A stretch of 64,000 bases of DNA, taken from positions 496,001 to 560,000 of the forward strand of contig NZ_JAACFU010000005.1 in the NCBI RefSeq assembly GCF_029051725.1, read 5' to 3'. This document shows positions 53,035-62,606 of the stretch, one piece after another. Origin of the DNA: Bradyrhizobium sp. CSS354 (lineage in GTDB: Bacteria > Pseudomonadota > Alphaproteobacteria > Rhizobiales > Xanthobacteraceae). The notes under the pieces are model-generated. The model saw only the letters and a list, made by a program, of their open reading frames with translations. It was not told where the DNA came from and did not search any database. The position numbers and the translations under genes are program-made. Each line of letters opens with the position of its first letter. Position 1 is the first letter of the stretch.

Positions 53035-54471
53035 TTGGCCTATTCGAACACCCAGCTTTTCATTGGCGGCAAATGGCGACCGGCCCATTCGGGCAAGGTG
53101 ATCGAGGTGCGCAATCCCGCGACCGAAGAGGTGATCGGGACCGTCGCCCATGCCGGGCGGTCCGACCTCGACGAGGCGCTGGCCGCAGCTGGTGCCGGCT
53201 TCAAGATCTGGCGAAACGTTGCCCCCTTCGAGCGCTGCCGCATCATGCGCAAGGCCGCCGCGATCATGCGCGAGCGCAATGACGAGATCGCGCCGCTGCT
53301 CACGATGGAGCAGGGTAAGACTCTTGGCGAGGCCAAAATGGAGGCGATGGCCGCCGCCGATGTGATCGAGTGGTTTGCGGAAGAAGCCAAGCGCGCTTAT
53401 GGCCGGCTGATCCCCGCGCGGGGGCCGGACATCTACCAGCTCGCGATCAAGGAGCCGGTCGGCCCCGTCGCGGCGTTCACGCCCTGGAATTTTCCGATCA
53501 ATCAGGTCGTGCGCAAGCTCTCCGCCGCTCTCGGCGCCGGCTGCTCGATCATCGTCAAGGCCCCGGAGGAGACGCCGGCCTCGCCCGCACAGCTGATCCG
53601 CGCATTTGCGGACGCTGGCGTGCCGGACGGCGTCATCAACCTGGTCTACGGTGTGCCCTCGGAGATCTCCGAATATCTCATTCCGCATGCGGTGATCCGC
53701 AAGATCTCGTTCACGGGCTCGACCCATGTCGGCAAGCAGCTCAATGCGCTCGCTGGCCTCCACATGAAGCGCGCCACCATGGAGCTCGGCGGTCATGCGC
53801 CGGCGATCGTTTTCAAGGACGCCGACGTCACGTCGGCCGCCAAGATTCTGGCGGCAGCAAAATATCGCAATGCCGGGCAGGTTTGCATCTCGCCGACGCG
53901 GATGCTGGTGCAGGATGATGTGTTCCGTGAATTCGTCGACACTTTTGTCGACAGCGCCAAGGCGTTCAAGGTCGGCAACGGCCTTGATCCCGACTCCAAA
54001 ATGGGCTCGCTCGCCAATCCGCGCCGCGTCACCGCCATCGAGGGCATGGTGCAGGATGCCGTCGGCAAAGGCGCAAAGCTCGAGACCGGCGGCAAACGCG
54101 TCGGCAACAAGGGCCATTTCTTCGAGCCGACCGTGGTGAGCGACGTGCCAAAGGATGCGCGTGCCATGAACGAGGAGCCGTTCGGCCCGCTCGCGCTGAT
54201 CTCGCGCTTCTCGTCGTTCGACGAGGTGGTCGAGGAGGCCAACCGGCTGCCGTTCGGGCTGGCGTCCTATGCCTTCACCAGCTCGGCGAAGACGGCGGCC
54301 GCGATCGGTTCGGCGGTCGAAGCCGGCATGATGTCGATCAACAGTTTTGGTCTCGCGCTGCCCGAAGTGCCGTTCGGCGGCATCAAGGATTCCGGCTATG
54401 GCTCGGAAGGCGGCACCGAGGCAATGGAGGGCTATTTCAATACCAAGTTCATTAGCCAGAGCGGCGTGTGA
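53035..54471 (+). CDS. NAD(P)-dependent succinate-semialdehyde dehydrogenase-like enzyme
   Basis: A 478-residue aldehyde dehydrogenase from TTG 53035, with AAAAGGAG upstream. [24 protein letters not shown] [11 protein letters not shown], the general base Glu in MELGGHAP and the nucleophile Cys in AGQVCIS are all present. GabD-like overall; glutarate or another semialdehyde is possible. As the last gene of the operon it probably acts on the imported compound after conversion. Confidence 0.88.
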   Translation: MAYSNTQLFIGGKWRPAHSGKVIEVRNPATEEVIGTVAHAGRSDLDEALAAAGAGFKIWRNVAPFERCRIMRKAAAIMRERNDEIAPLLTMEQGKTLGEAKMEAMAAADVIEWFAEEAKRAYGRLIPARGPDIYQLAIKEPVGPVAAFTPWNFPINQVVRKLSAALGAGCSIIVKAPEETPASPAQLIRAFADAGVPDGVINLVYGVPSEISEYLIPHAVIRKISFTGSTHVGKQLNALAGLHMKRATMELGGHAPAIVFKDADVTSAAKILAAAKYRNAGQVCISPTRMLVQDDVFREFVDTFVDSAKAFKVGNGLDPDSKMGSLANPRRVTAIEGMVQDAVGKGAKLETGGKRVGNKGHFFEPTVVSDVPKDARAMNEEPFGPLALISRFSSFDEVVEEANRLPFGLASYAFTSSAKTAAAIGSAVEAGMMSINSFGLALPEVPFGGIKDSGYGSEGGTEAMEGYFNTKFISQSGV

Positions 54472-54489
54472 ACGCCGGACGATGCGCGG

Positions 54490-55848
54490 CTAGCGCTTGA
54501 CGAAGACGAGGCCGCAGGCGCGCGCCTCGTTGCGCTTGCCGGTGCCGCGGGTGCGATCGAACTGCGCATCGACCGTAAAGGCGTAAGGCGAGCCGGGCGC
54601 GAGATTATTCAGCGTGTACGTGCTCGCCCCTGTCGTGCCGCGCGCGCTCAAAGTCGTCTTGCCGTCGGCTGGGATCTGTCCATCGATCTCCAGGCGGTTG
54701 ATATTGTTGCCCGGGCCCTGCGCCTCTGCATGAAACACGCCGTTCGTGACGGTGGCGACCAGAGGCCTGGTGAAACCCTGCGCCTTGCCGGTGGCCAGGC
54801 AGTTCAACGTCACGTCCCAGCTGCCGTCAAAATCCTTGCTTCCGCCGCTCCGGCCGTTGCCTGAAGGCGCGAGCGCCACCTTCTGCTTCAGGCCCTCGAT
54901 CCGAGCTTTGGCGAGCGTGGCGAAGATACAGTTCGGGAATCTGGCGAGGTGATCTTCGAAAGCGGCAAGCGTGCCGATGCCGTCCGCGGCCTTCCAGTGC
55001 GCCTCTGCGGCTGCGCAAGGATCAGGGCGGGGCGCGGCTTGCGGCGCCGCCGGGGCCACCGTGACCGACACCGGTCCGTTCAGGTAGAACTTGCCGATAA
55101 TCGACAGCGACAGCTCCGGGAGTTGGGTCTTGCCGCTGGAATCGTAGACGTCGCTGCTGATGTCGCGAAAGACCTCGCCGATCTCCTGCGGCTCTTCGAT
55201 GTGCTTCAGGAACGCCGTCGTGTAGGGGCTGTTGCGGCCGCTGCCATCGGCCGCGGTCTGTCCGGACTGGGTTGAGAACGAGACGATCGTGCCGCGCGGT
55301 GCTTCGACTTTCGACAGACCTCGTCCGATCGAGGCAGCGCGCGTCATGCCGGCGGAGCGTTTCAAGGTTTCGGCCAGCGGATTGTCGCGGCAGGAATCGA
55401 GGATGAGGATGCGCAGGTTCTTGGCCTGCTGCAGATCGTTCACGATGTCGTCGACCCGCACGAAACGCTTGAGGTCGGCTTCATCGCTCAGCACGGCGTC
55501 GACAGGCATCAGATAGTTCACGCCGTTGTACTGCATCGCATGGCCGCTGTAGTAGAACATGGCGACGTCGGCCTTGCTCGCGGCGCGCGCGAAACGAATG
55601 GTGAGGTCCTGCATGTCGGCCTGGCGCAGGTCGATGCCCTGGAGCACCTCGAAGCCGCTGCGCTTAAGCGAGGCGGCGACGTCTTCGGCATCGTGCGACG
55701 GATTGGGAAGCTTCGCCGTACTGGCATAGGCGCCATTGCCGATCACCAGCGCGACGCGCGTTTCCGCCGATGCAGGTGCAAGGAAAAGCCAGCATGCCAG
55801 GAGGGTGAGGCAAAGTCCGGCCGGGCAAAATCTGGAAAGAGCACGCAT
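54490..55848 (-). CDS. Secreted caspase-family (peptidase C14) protein
   Basis: A 452-residue precursor with a signal peptide (LCLTLLACWLFLAPASAET). The caspase domain follows: VALVIGNGAYAS, catalytic His103 in YYSGHAMQ and Cys153 in ILDSCRDNP. A Pro/Ala linker and a C-terminal beta-rich domain (about 340-450, GSWDVTLNCL) follow. It cleaves after acidic or basic residues in metacaspase relatives; specificity here unknown. It is convergent with the dehydrogenase gene. Confidence 0.88.
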   Translation of the reverse strand: MRALSRFCPAGLCLTLLACWLFLAPASAETRVALVIGNGAYASTAKLPNPSHDAEDVAASLKRSGFEVLQGIDLRQADMQDLTIRFARAASKADVAMFYYSGHAMQYNGVNYLMPVDAVLSDEADLKRFVRVDDIVNDLQQAKNLRILILDSCRDNPLAETLKRSAGMTRAASIGRGLSKVEAPRGTIVSFSTQSGQTAADGSGRNSPYTTAFLKHIEEPQEIGEVFRDISSDVYDSSGKTQLPELSLSIIGKFYLNGPVSVTVAPAAPQAAPRPDPCAAAEAHWKAADGIGTLAAFEDHLARFPNCIFATLAKARIEGLKQKVALAPSGNGRSGGSKDFDGSWDVTLNCLATGKAQGFTRPLVATVTNGVFHAEAQGPGNNINRLEIDGQIPADGKTTLSARGTTGASTYTLNNLAPGSPYAFTVDAQFDRTRGTGKRNEARACGLVFVKR

Positions 55849-55959
55849 GAATGCCTTCCAAGGAAATGTCGAAAAATATCCTTCCAGATTAGCGCATGCC
55901 GCGCCGACATCAATGCCCCGCCTGAGAAAACGCTCGGATTTCGCGGCCGTGACATCCTG

Positions 55960-56598
55960 TCACGCCGGGCTCGCCGCCATCGTCTTGCGCACGGCCATTT
56001 CGGTCGCAATCGCGTCCCGCACGGCCGGTCGCGCCTGCATGCGCGCGAGGTACGCCGACAACGATGGCCATTGCGCGATGTTGATGCCCGCCGGCCGGAG
56101 CAGCAGCAAAGCCCAGGTGAGGTGGGCATCCGCGACGGTGAAGCTGTTGCCGACGAGGAATTCACGGTCCGCCAGATGCGTCGCAGGCATCGATAATGTC
56201 TGCGCTATCCTCGCACGCGGCTTGGCGAGCGAGGCGTCGTCCTTGTACCAGAAGGTCGGAAACAGGAATGCCTTGTGGATCTCGGCCCCGATGAAGCTCA
56301 GCCATTCCTGGAGACGATAGCGATCGGGATCGCCGAACGCGGGTGCAAGGCCCGCATGCGGCTTCAGATCGGCGATGTATTGCAGCACCGCAGCGCTTTC
56401 GGTCAGCCGTTCGCCATTCTCCAGCACCAGGACCGGCACGGCGCCCTTCGGCGAAACGCCGAGGAAATCGCTGCCGTCGTCGACGACCTGCTTGGTCTGG
56501 AGACGGACCGGATGATAGAGGGCCTCGATACCCGCTTCCATCAGCGCGATGCGGCTCGCAAGCGAGCAGGCCATCGGAGAGAAATAGAGTTGCAGCAT
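55960..56598 (-). CDS. Glutathione S-transferase
   Basis: A 212-residue enzyme. The thioredoxin-like part has LYFSPMACSLASRIALMEAG and GAVPVLVLENGERLTESAAVLQYIAD (Glu-Ser of the glutathione site), followed by a helical C-terminal domain with FTVADAHLTWAL. It resembles bacterial beta-class transferases. It lies 13 bases after the cysteine hydrolase gene on the same strand. Confidence 0.9.
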   Translation of the reverse strand: MLQLYFSPMACSLASRIALMEAGIEALYHPVRLQTKQVVDDGSDFLGVSPKGAVPVLVLENGERLTESAAVLQYIADLKPHAGLAPAFGDPDRYRLQEWLSFIGAEIHKAFLFPTFWYKDDASLAKPRARIAQTLSMPATHLADREFLVGNSFTVADAHLTWALLLLRPAGINIAQWPSLSAYLARMQARPAVRDAIATEMAVRKTMAASPA

Positions 56599-56611
56599 CG
56601 CCCACGCTCCT

Positions 56612-57205
56612 TCAGGTCAGCGCCTCGGTTTGCGCGATGATCGCAAACCGGTCCGACAATTCGGCCAGGGCGACCTCGTGAATGGTCCTTGCGGAGAGCG
56701 CTCCGCCGCGGCCGTCGGGAAGATCGCGTGTGGCACAGGCATCGGCCGCGATCGTCGTGCGCAGGCCGAGGTCGAGCGCGGCGCGGGCGGTCGAACTGAT
56801 GCACATATGAGTCATGAAACCGGCCAGCACGATGTTGGTGCGTCCGGTTGCGGCCAGCCGGACCTGCAGGTCGGTGCCGGCAAAAGCGTTCGGCAGCGCC
56901 TTTTCGATCACGGCTTCGCCGGCGAGCGGCGCCACGTTCCTGACGATCGCGCCGCGCGCGGCCTCGCGGTCGAACAGGCTGCCGGCACCTCCCTTGTGCG
57001 CGATATGGAAGATTGCAGCGCCGCTCGCCCTCGCCCGCGCGAGCAGGCGCGCGGCGGCGGCGATCGCGGGCTCCGCATCCGGTAAGGCGAGCGGGCCGGC
57101 GCAATATTCGTTCTGGATGTCGATCAGGACGAGGCAGGAATCGGCGAGCCTGGGCGGAGTGAGATCGGCGCCGGACAATTCGAGCAGGGTTTTTGGGGCG
57201 GTCAT
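56612..57205 (-). CDS. Isochorismatase-like cysteine hydrolase
   Basis: A 197-residue hydrolase from ATG 57205, preceded by AGGAAG. The catalytic triad segments are CLVLIDIQNEY (Asp), IEKALPNAFAGT (Lys) and LAGFMTHMCISST (Cys). It likely cleaves an amide, imide or ester; substrate unknown. It is divergent from a LysR gene, which probably regulates it and the transferase gene. Confidence 0.9.
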   Translation of the reverse strand: MTAPKTLLELSGADLTPPRLADSCLVLIDIQNEYCAGPLALPDAEPAIAAAARLLARARASGAAIFHIAHKGGAGSLFDREAARGAIVRNVAPLAGEAVIEKALPNAFAGTDLQVRLAATGRTNIVLAGFMTHMCISSTARAALDLGLRTTIAADACATRDLPDGRGGALSARTIHEVALAELSDRFAIIAQTEALT

Positions 57206-57292
57206 GCGGGTCGGGCCTTCCTGGCGATATCTGATGCGCGACACTAGCGCGGCGGCAGCCTGCCAATGTGCAGGACTATTGCAGCATACGGC

Positions 57293-57304
57293 TGCAAATT
57301 TGCA
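57293..57304. promoter_or_regulatory. TGCA-type palindromes, candidate LysR site
   Basis: TGCAAATTTGCA is a perfect 12-bp palindrome, with further GTGCAG and TTGCAG elements just upstream (57268-57284). It lies 32 bases before the lysR ATG in the divergent gap, where such regulators normally bind. Confidence 0.5.
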
Positions 57305-57335
57305 GGAGCCGGTCGTGCCTGCTAGGGTTAGCGCC

Positions 57336-58169
57336 ATGAACTGGGACGATCTACGCATCATCGCCGCCGTCAGGGACGAGGGCACCTATGCCGGCGCCAG
57401 CGCGCGGCTGCGCATCGACGAGACCACCGTCGGCCGCAGGCTCGCACGCATCCAGCGTGATCTCGGCGTGCCGCTATTCGATGCGGTGGACGGCCAGCGC
57501 CGGCCGACGCGGGCTTGCGAGGCCGTGCTGGCGCATGTCGAGGCGATGGCCGCACATGCCGCCGAGATCGGTCGCGTCGGCGAGAGTCTGTCAGGGCCGG
57601 TGGGACGCCTGCGTATCGCCTCCACCAACACGGTCGCCGAGGAGGTCCTGTCGCCGCGCGCGAGCGACTTCCTGCGCGCCAATCCGGGCCTGACGCTGCA
57701 ATTCCTCACCTCGAGCGAGAACGTCAAGTTCTCGCGCTGGGAAGCCGATCTCGCTATCCGGCTGCGCAAGCCCGACAAGGGCGACTTCGCGATCTCCAGA
57801 GTCGGTGACGTCAAGCTCTATTATTTCGAGCCTGTTACGACCGAGGGCGAGCCGATGCTGTGCGCCTATCCCGACGAGCTCGGTGCCATTCTCGAGATGC
57901 AATTCCTGGGCACGAAGAAAGCCCGCGCGCGCTGCGTTACGGACAACGTTCGCGTCATCCGTAACCTGATCCGTGCGCATCAGACCGCCGGCGTGTTGCC
58001 GGAGCACGTCTGCGCGGACTTGCTCGGCGATCGCCGCCTGCGCGCCACACTGCTGCCTGGGCGCCGCGACGTCTGGCTGCTGGTGCAGAAGCATCTCAAG
58101 CGCGATCCGGCGACGCGGCTCACCATCGAATGGATCCGCCGCTGCTTCAGCGATCTCGCGCGCGGCTGA
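57336..58169 (+). CDS. LysR-family transcriptional regulator
   Basis: A 277-residue regulator from ATG 57336. The DNA-binding N terminus is MNWDDLRIIAAVRDEGTYAG and DETTVGRRLARIQRDLGVPLFD; the substrate-binding domain follows and lacks the second lobe's usual length. It is divergent from the cysteine hydrolase gene, its probable target. A longer frame open upstream to 56814 is antisense to that gene. Confidence 0.9.
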   Translation: MNWDDLRIIAAVRDEGTYAGASARLRIDETTVGRRLARIQRDLGVPLFDAVDGQRRPTRACEAVLAHVEAMAAHAAEIGRVGESLSGPVGRLRIASTNTVAEEVLSPRASDFLRANPGLTLQFLTSSENVKFSRWEADLAIRLRKPDKGDFAISRVGDVKLYYFEPVTTEGEPMLCAYPDELGAILEMQFLGTKKARARCVTDNVRVIRNLIRAHQTAGVLPEHVCADLLGDRRLRATLLPGRRDVWLLVQKHLKRDPATRLTIEWIRRCFSDLARG

Positions 58170-58276
58170 TTGCGACCCGTGAACGCGATCCGCGCGCGGC
58201 GCGACCAAGCTATGGGATTGCGCGCGCGAGGGTTGCGTAATCTCGCAACGACTACGGGCTTGATCAGGGCAGGCGC

Positions 58277-59023
58277 ATGACCACTCTCCAGGAAACCATC
58301 CACCCGCAGCCCAAGGTGCGGGAATGGAAGGCGATCGTCATCCTGATCCTCCTGATCCCGGTGCTGTGGTCGCCGCCGTTCCTGTTTCGCTTCTTTCTGT
58401 TCCAGCCGTTCAACATCCCGTCCGGCTCGATGACGCCGACGCTGGTGGTCGGCGACTACGTCTTTGCCGCAAAATATGCCTATGGCTATGGCCGCTATTC
58501 GTTTCCTTTCGCGCCGTCATGGATCTCTGGGCGTTTCCGGGCCACCGAGCCCGCGTATGGCGACATCGTCGTGTTCCGGACGCCAAAGGACACCTCGGTC
58601 GACTATGTCAAGCGCGTGGTCGGGCTGCCCGGTGATCGCATCCAGATGCGGCAGGGCCAGCTCATCCTCAACGACCGCCCGGTGACACGCGTTGCCCTGA
58701 AGGCGGTGGTTGCCGGCTCCACCTGCGGCGTGGATGACGGTGCGAAGGCCAAGCGCTGGCGCGAGACGCTGCCGAACGGCGCGTCCTACGTCACGCAGGA
58801 CTGCGTCGACAACGGCTACTACGACAACACCGACGTCTATACCGTACCGCCGGGCCATTTCTTCGTGCTCGGGGACAATCGCGACAACTCGAGCGACAGC
58901 CGCGTGATGTCGTCGATCGGATTCGTGCCGATGGACAATCTGGTCGGCAGGGTGACGCGGATATTCTGGTCGCTCGACCAACACGGCGAGCCGCATCTGG
59001 AGCGGCTGGGGAAGGTGTGGTGA
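58277..59023 (+). CDS. lepB: Signal peptidase I
   Basis: A 248-residue inner-membrane protease with one N-terminal helix (AIVILILLIPVLWSPPFLF). The catalytic Ser51 lies in IPSGSMTPTL, Lys112 in VDYVKRVVGLPGD, and GDNRDNSSDSR is the C-terminal box. It removes signal peptides of exported proteins. It is not next to the usual rnc or era genes, so it may be an additional copy. Confidence 0.93.
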   Translation: MTTLQETIHPQPKVREWKAIVILILLIPVLWSPPFLFRFFLFQPFNIPSGSMTPTLVVGDYVFAAKYAYGYGRYSFPFAPSWISGRFRATEPAYGDIVVFRTPKDTSVDYVKRVVGLPGDRIQMRQGQLILNDRPVTRVALKAVVAGSTCGVDDGAKAKRWRETLPNGASYVTQDCVDNGYYDNTDVYTVPPGHFFVLGDNRDNSSDSRVMSSIGFVPMDNLVGRVTRIFWSLDQHGEPHLERLGKVW

Positions 59024-59077
59024 GGCCCGCCCCGCCATTCCGGGGGCAGTGCGCGGCGCCTGCATGACATGAGTTCG

Positions 59078-59163
59078 TAGCCTGGATGGAGCGCAGCGTA
59101 ATCCAGGAGAACTGCCCGCGCCGGACACGGTGCCCCGGATTGCGCGGCGCTCCATCCGGGCTA
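59078..59163. repeat. Intergenic long palindrome between lepB and groEL
   Basis: TAGCCTGGATGGAGCGC ... GCGCTCCATCCGGGCTA gives inverted arms of 17 bp with one mismatch. It lies between convergent genes and resembles a dispersed element type rather than a terminator. Confidence 0.65.
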
Positions 59164-59208
59164 AGGGCTGTGATCATGGGGCGCGCGAAGCGATCCTGCA
59201 AAAACAAG

Positions 59209-59232
59209 AACCCCGGCATCGCTGCCGGGGTT
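59209..59232 (-). terminator. Rho-independent terminator of groESL
   Basis: AACCCCGGCA-TCGC-TGCCGGGGTT is a perfect 10-bp stem. On the minus strand it is followed by CTTGTTTTTG, so it ends the groES-groEL transcript. Confidence 0.85.
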
Positions 59233-59264
59233 TCGCATTTTGTCGTTTGTCGGAATGGCTGGAC

Positions 59265-60926
<1,662 letters not shown>

Positions 60927-60949
60927 TTAACTGGATAAGAGAGGGGCTC

Positions 60950-61264
60950 TTAGGCCGCCTTCTTCTTGGAAGCGGGGACGTCGAGGACGCCCATGATGTC
61001 GCTTTCCTTCATGATCAGCAGGTCGACGTTGTCGATCTTGACCTCGGTGCCGGACCACTTGCCGAACAGCACGCGGTCGCCGACCTTCAGGTCGATCGGG
61101 ATCAGCTTGCCAGCTTCGTCGCGGCCACCCGGGCCGACGGCGACGATCTCGCCCTGCGAGGGCTTTTCCTTCGCCGTGTCGGGAATGATGATGCCGCCAG
61201 CGGTCTTCTCTTCTGCGCCGATGCGCTTGACCACGACGCGGTCGTGAAGCGGACGGAAATTCAT
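60950..61264 (-). CDS. groS: Co-chaperonin GroES
   Basis: A 104-residue protein. [30 protein letters not shown] (mobile loop) and [17 protein letters not shown] are typical. It caps the GroEL cavity. ATG 61264 is preceded by AGGAG. A CIRCE operator lies upstream. Confidence 0.97.
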   Translation of the reverse strand: MNFRPLHDRVVVKRIGAEEKTAGGIIIPDTAKEKPSQGEIVAVGPGGRDEAGKLIPIDLKVGDRVLFGKWSGTEVKIDNVDLLIMKESDIMGVLDVPASKKKAA

Positions 61265-61307
61265 GCAGTTCTCCTAAGCTTTTGCACGATTTGGGAATTT
61301 TGGATTG

Positions 61308-61334
61308 TTAGCAGTCTGTGCCCGCGAGTGCTAG
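61308..61334 (-). promoter_or_regulatory. CIRCE operator of groESL (HrcA binding site)
   Basis: Reading the minus strand, CTAGCACTC-N9-GACTGCTAA matches the consensus TTAGCACTC-N9-GAGTGCTAA at 16 of 18 positions. It lies 44 bases before groES and just downstream of the promoter, so HrcA should repress groESL here. Confidence 0.85.
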
Positions 61335-61347
61335 CACAGGCACCGCT

Positions 61348-61376
61348 GAGATAAGGCAGGATTTTGGCGGGAGCAA
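61348..61376 (-). promoter_or_regulatory. groESL promoter
   Basis: On the minus strand TTGCTC (61376-61371), 17 bases and TATCTC (61353-61348) form a reasonable sigma-70-like promoter directly upstream of CIRCE. Confidence 0.5.
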
Positions 61377-61642
61377 GGGCTTGTAGCAGAAAAATAGCAC
61401 TCGGAAGCGCCGCCTGCCAAAATCTCTTCCCATCGTTAATCGCGCTTCGCGCCCGTATTAGCACGGAGCCGCATCTGCTGCTAACGCATTGAATTTCAAC
61501 AGCTTGTTAAACTTTTGGGCTTGAGATGGATTGTCAGTTTGCGTCACATTTCACTCATGTGAGCGCATCTCCACCGGGTGGCTCGTAGGGCGCGTACCGG
61601 AAAGCCACCCCTTGAATATGCGCTCCTGCAAAGGAGGTTGGC

Positions 61643-61930
61643 ATGGTCTCGCGAGTTGGGGTTGTTTCCGACGACTTCCGGAAACAGGTGCTGGGTTACG
61701 GGCTGACGACGGCCGAAATTCTCTACCGGATGCCGGATCATCGCTCGTTGCTCCAGACCTATGTCTGGCAGAACTACGACATGTTTCCGAAATTTCCGGC
61801 GCTGACGGATTTCCTGGCGTTCTGGCAGAAGAAGCTCGACGGTCCGCTATTCTCGGTCACGGTCGCGCATTCCAAGCTGATCAAGCCGGCCGAGCTGCGC
61901 GCGGTGGACGGCGTATTCCGGTTGCATTGA
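61643..61930 (+). CDS. usg: Usg family protein
   Basis: A 95-residue protein from ATG 61643 after AAAGGAGG. VSDDFRKQVLGYGLTTAEILYRMPDH and HSKLIKPAELRAVDGVFRLH are the conserved segments of Usg, a small alphaproteobacterial protein first noted near aromatic amino acid genes. The function is unknown. A family B palindrome follows. Confidence 0.9.
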   Translation: MVSRVGVVSDDFRKQVLGYGLTTAEILYRMPDHRSLLQTYVWQNYDMFPKFPALTDFLAFWQKKLDGPLFSVTVAHSKLIKPAELRAVDGVFRLH

Positions 61931-61940
61931 AGGCAGAGCT

Positions 61941-62027
61941 GTAGGGTGGGTTAGCGTCAGCGTAACCCACCATGCTTCAACGGTCGCGAAAGAAGCGGTG
62001 GGTTACGCTAGCGCTAACCCACCCTAC
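61941..62027. repeat. Dispersed 87-base palindrome, family B, copy 2
   Basis: Begins GTAGGGTGGGTTAGCG and ends GCTAACCCACCCTAC, with an inner TAACCCACC / GGTGGGTTA pair. Same length and architecture as the element at 27766-27852. It separates usg from the cupin gene. Confidence 0.85.
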
Positions 62028-62078
62028 GATTTCGCATTCTGTGCTAGCCTCTCCCCATCACAACAAGGGAGGCCGCCC

Positions 62079-62606
62079 ATGGCCAAGAAGGCAAAATCGC
62101 GCAGCGCATCGCAAGTCGCGGTGAAGAAGCGGAGCGGAGCCAAGGCCGCGACCAGATCAGTGGCGCGCAAGGCGGTGAAGGCGAAAGCGCGCGTTGCGAC
62201 TCCGAAAAAACCGGCGCGTCCCAAGCAGCGCATCGCCGTCAGCCATTACCGCGAGGAAGACTTCAAGGCCGACGGTCTGCGCACCTACGCGAAGTATCGC
62301 GATCTCGGCATCGCCGCCGCGAGCCACGGCCTCGCGCAGGCGCACGTGATCCGGCTGCAAGGCCCTTGCAATCCGGACGAGGTGTCGAAGCTGCACTTCC
62401 ACGACGTCGAATTCCAGATGGTCTACGTGCTCAAGGGCTGGGTGAAAACCTATATGGACGGAGAGGGCGAGACGCTGATGAAGGAAGGCAGCGCCTGGAC
62501 CCAGCCGCCGAAAATCAAGCACATGATCCTGGACTATTCGGACGACGTCGAGCTGCTGGAGGTGATCCTGCCGGCGGAGTTCAGGACGGTGGAGTTGAAG
62601 GCGTAG
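62079..62606 (+). CDS. Cupin-domain protein with Lys/Ala-rich tail
   Basis: A 175-residue protein from ATG 62079 after AGGGAGG. Residues 1-50 are a basic Lys/Ala/Arg tail resembling histone-like or DNA-binding tails. Residues about 60-165 form a cupin with metal-type His in KLHFHDVEFQMVYVLKGW and HMILDYSDD. Function unknown. Its end overlaps the convergent glycosyltransferase gene by 73 bases. Confidence 0.8.
   Translation: MAKKAKSRSASQVAVKKRSGAKAATRSVARKAVKAKARVATPKKPARPKQRIAVSHYREEDFKADGLRTYAKYRDLGIAAASHGLAQAHVIRLQGPCNPDEVSKLHFHDVEFQMVYVLKGWVKTYMDGEGETLMKEGSAWTQPPKIKHMILDYSDDVELLEVILPAEFRTVELKA

Larger units (their letters stand above)
61265..61642. other. groESL-usg divergent intergenic region
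   Basis: This 378-base gap holds the groESL promoter and CIRCE (61308-61376), the usg promoter and an inverted repeat TCACAT-TTCACTC-ATGTGA at 61544-61562. No gene is visible in it. Confidence 0.6.
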
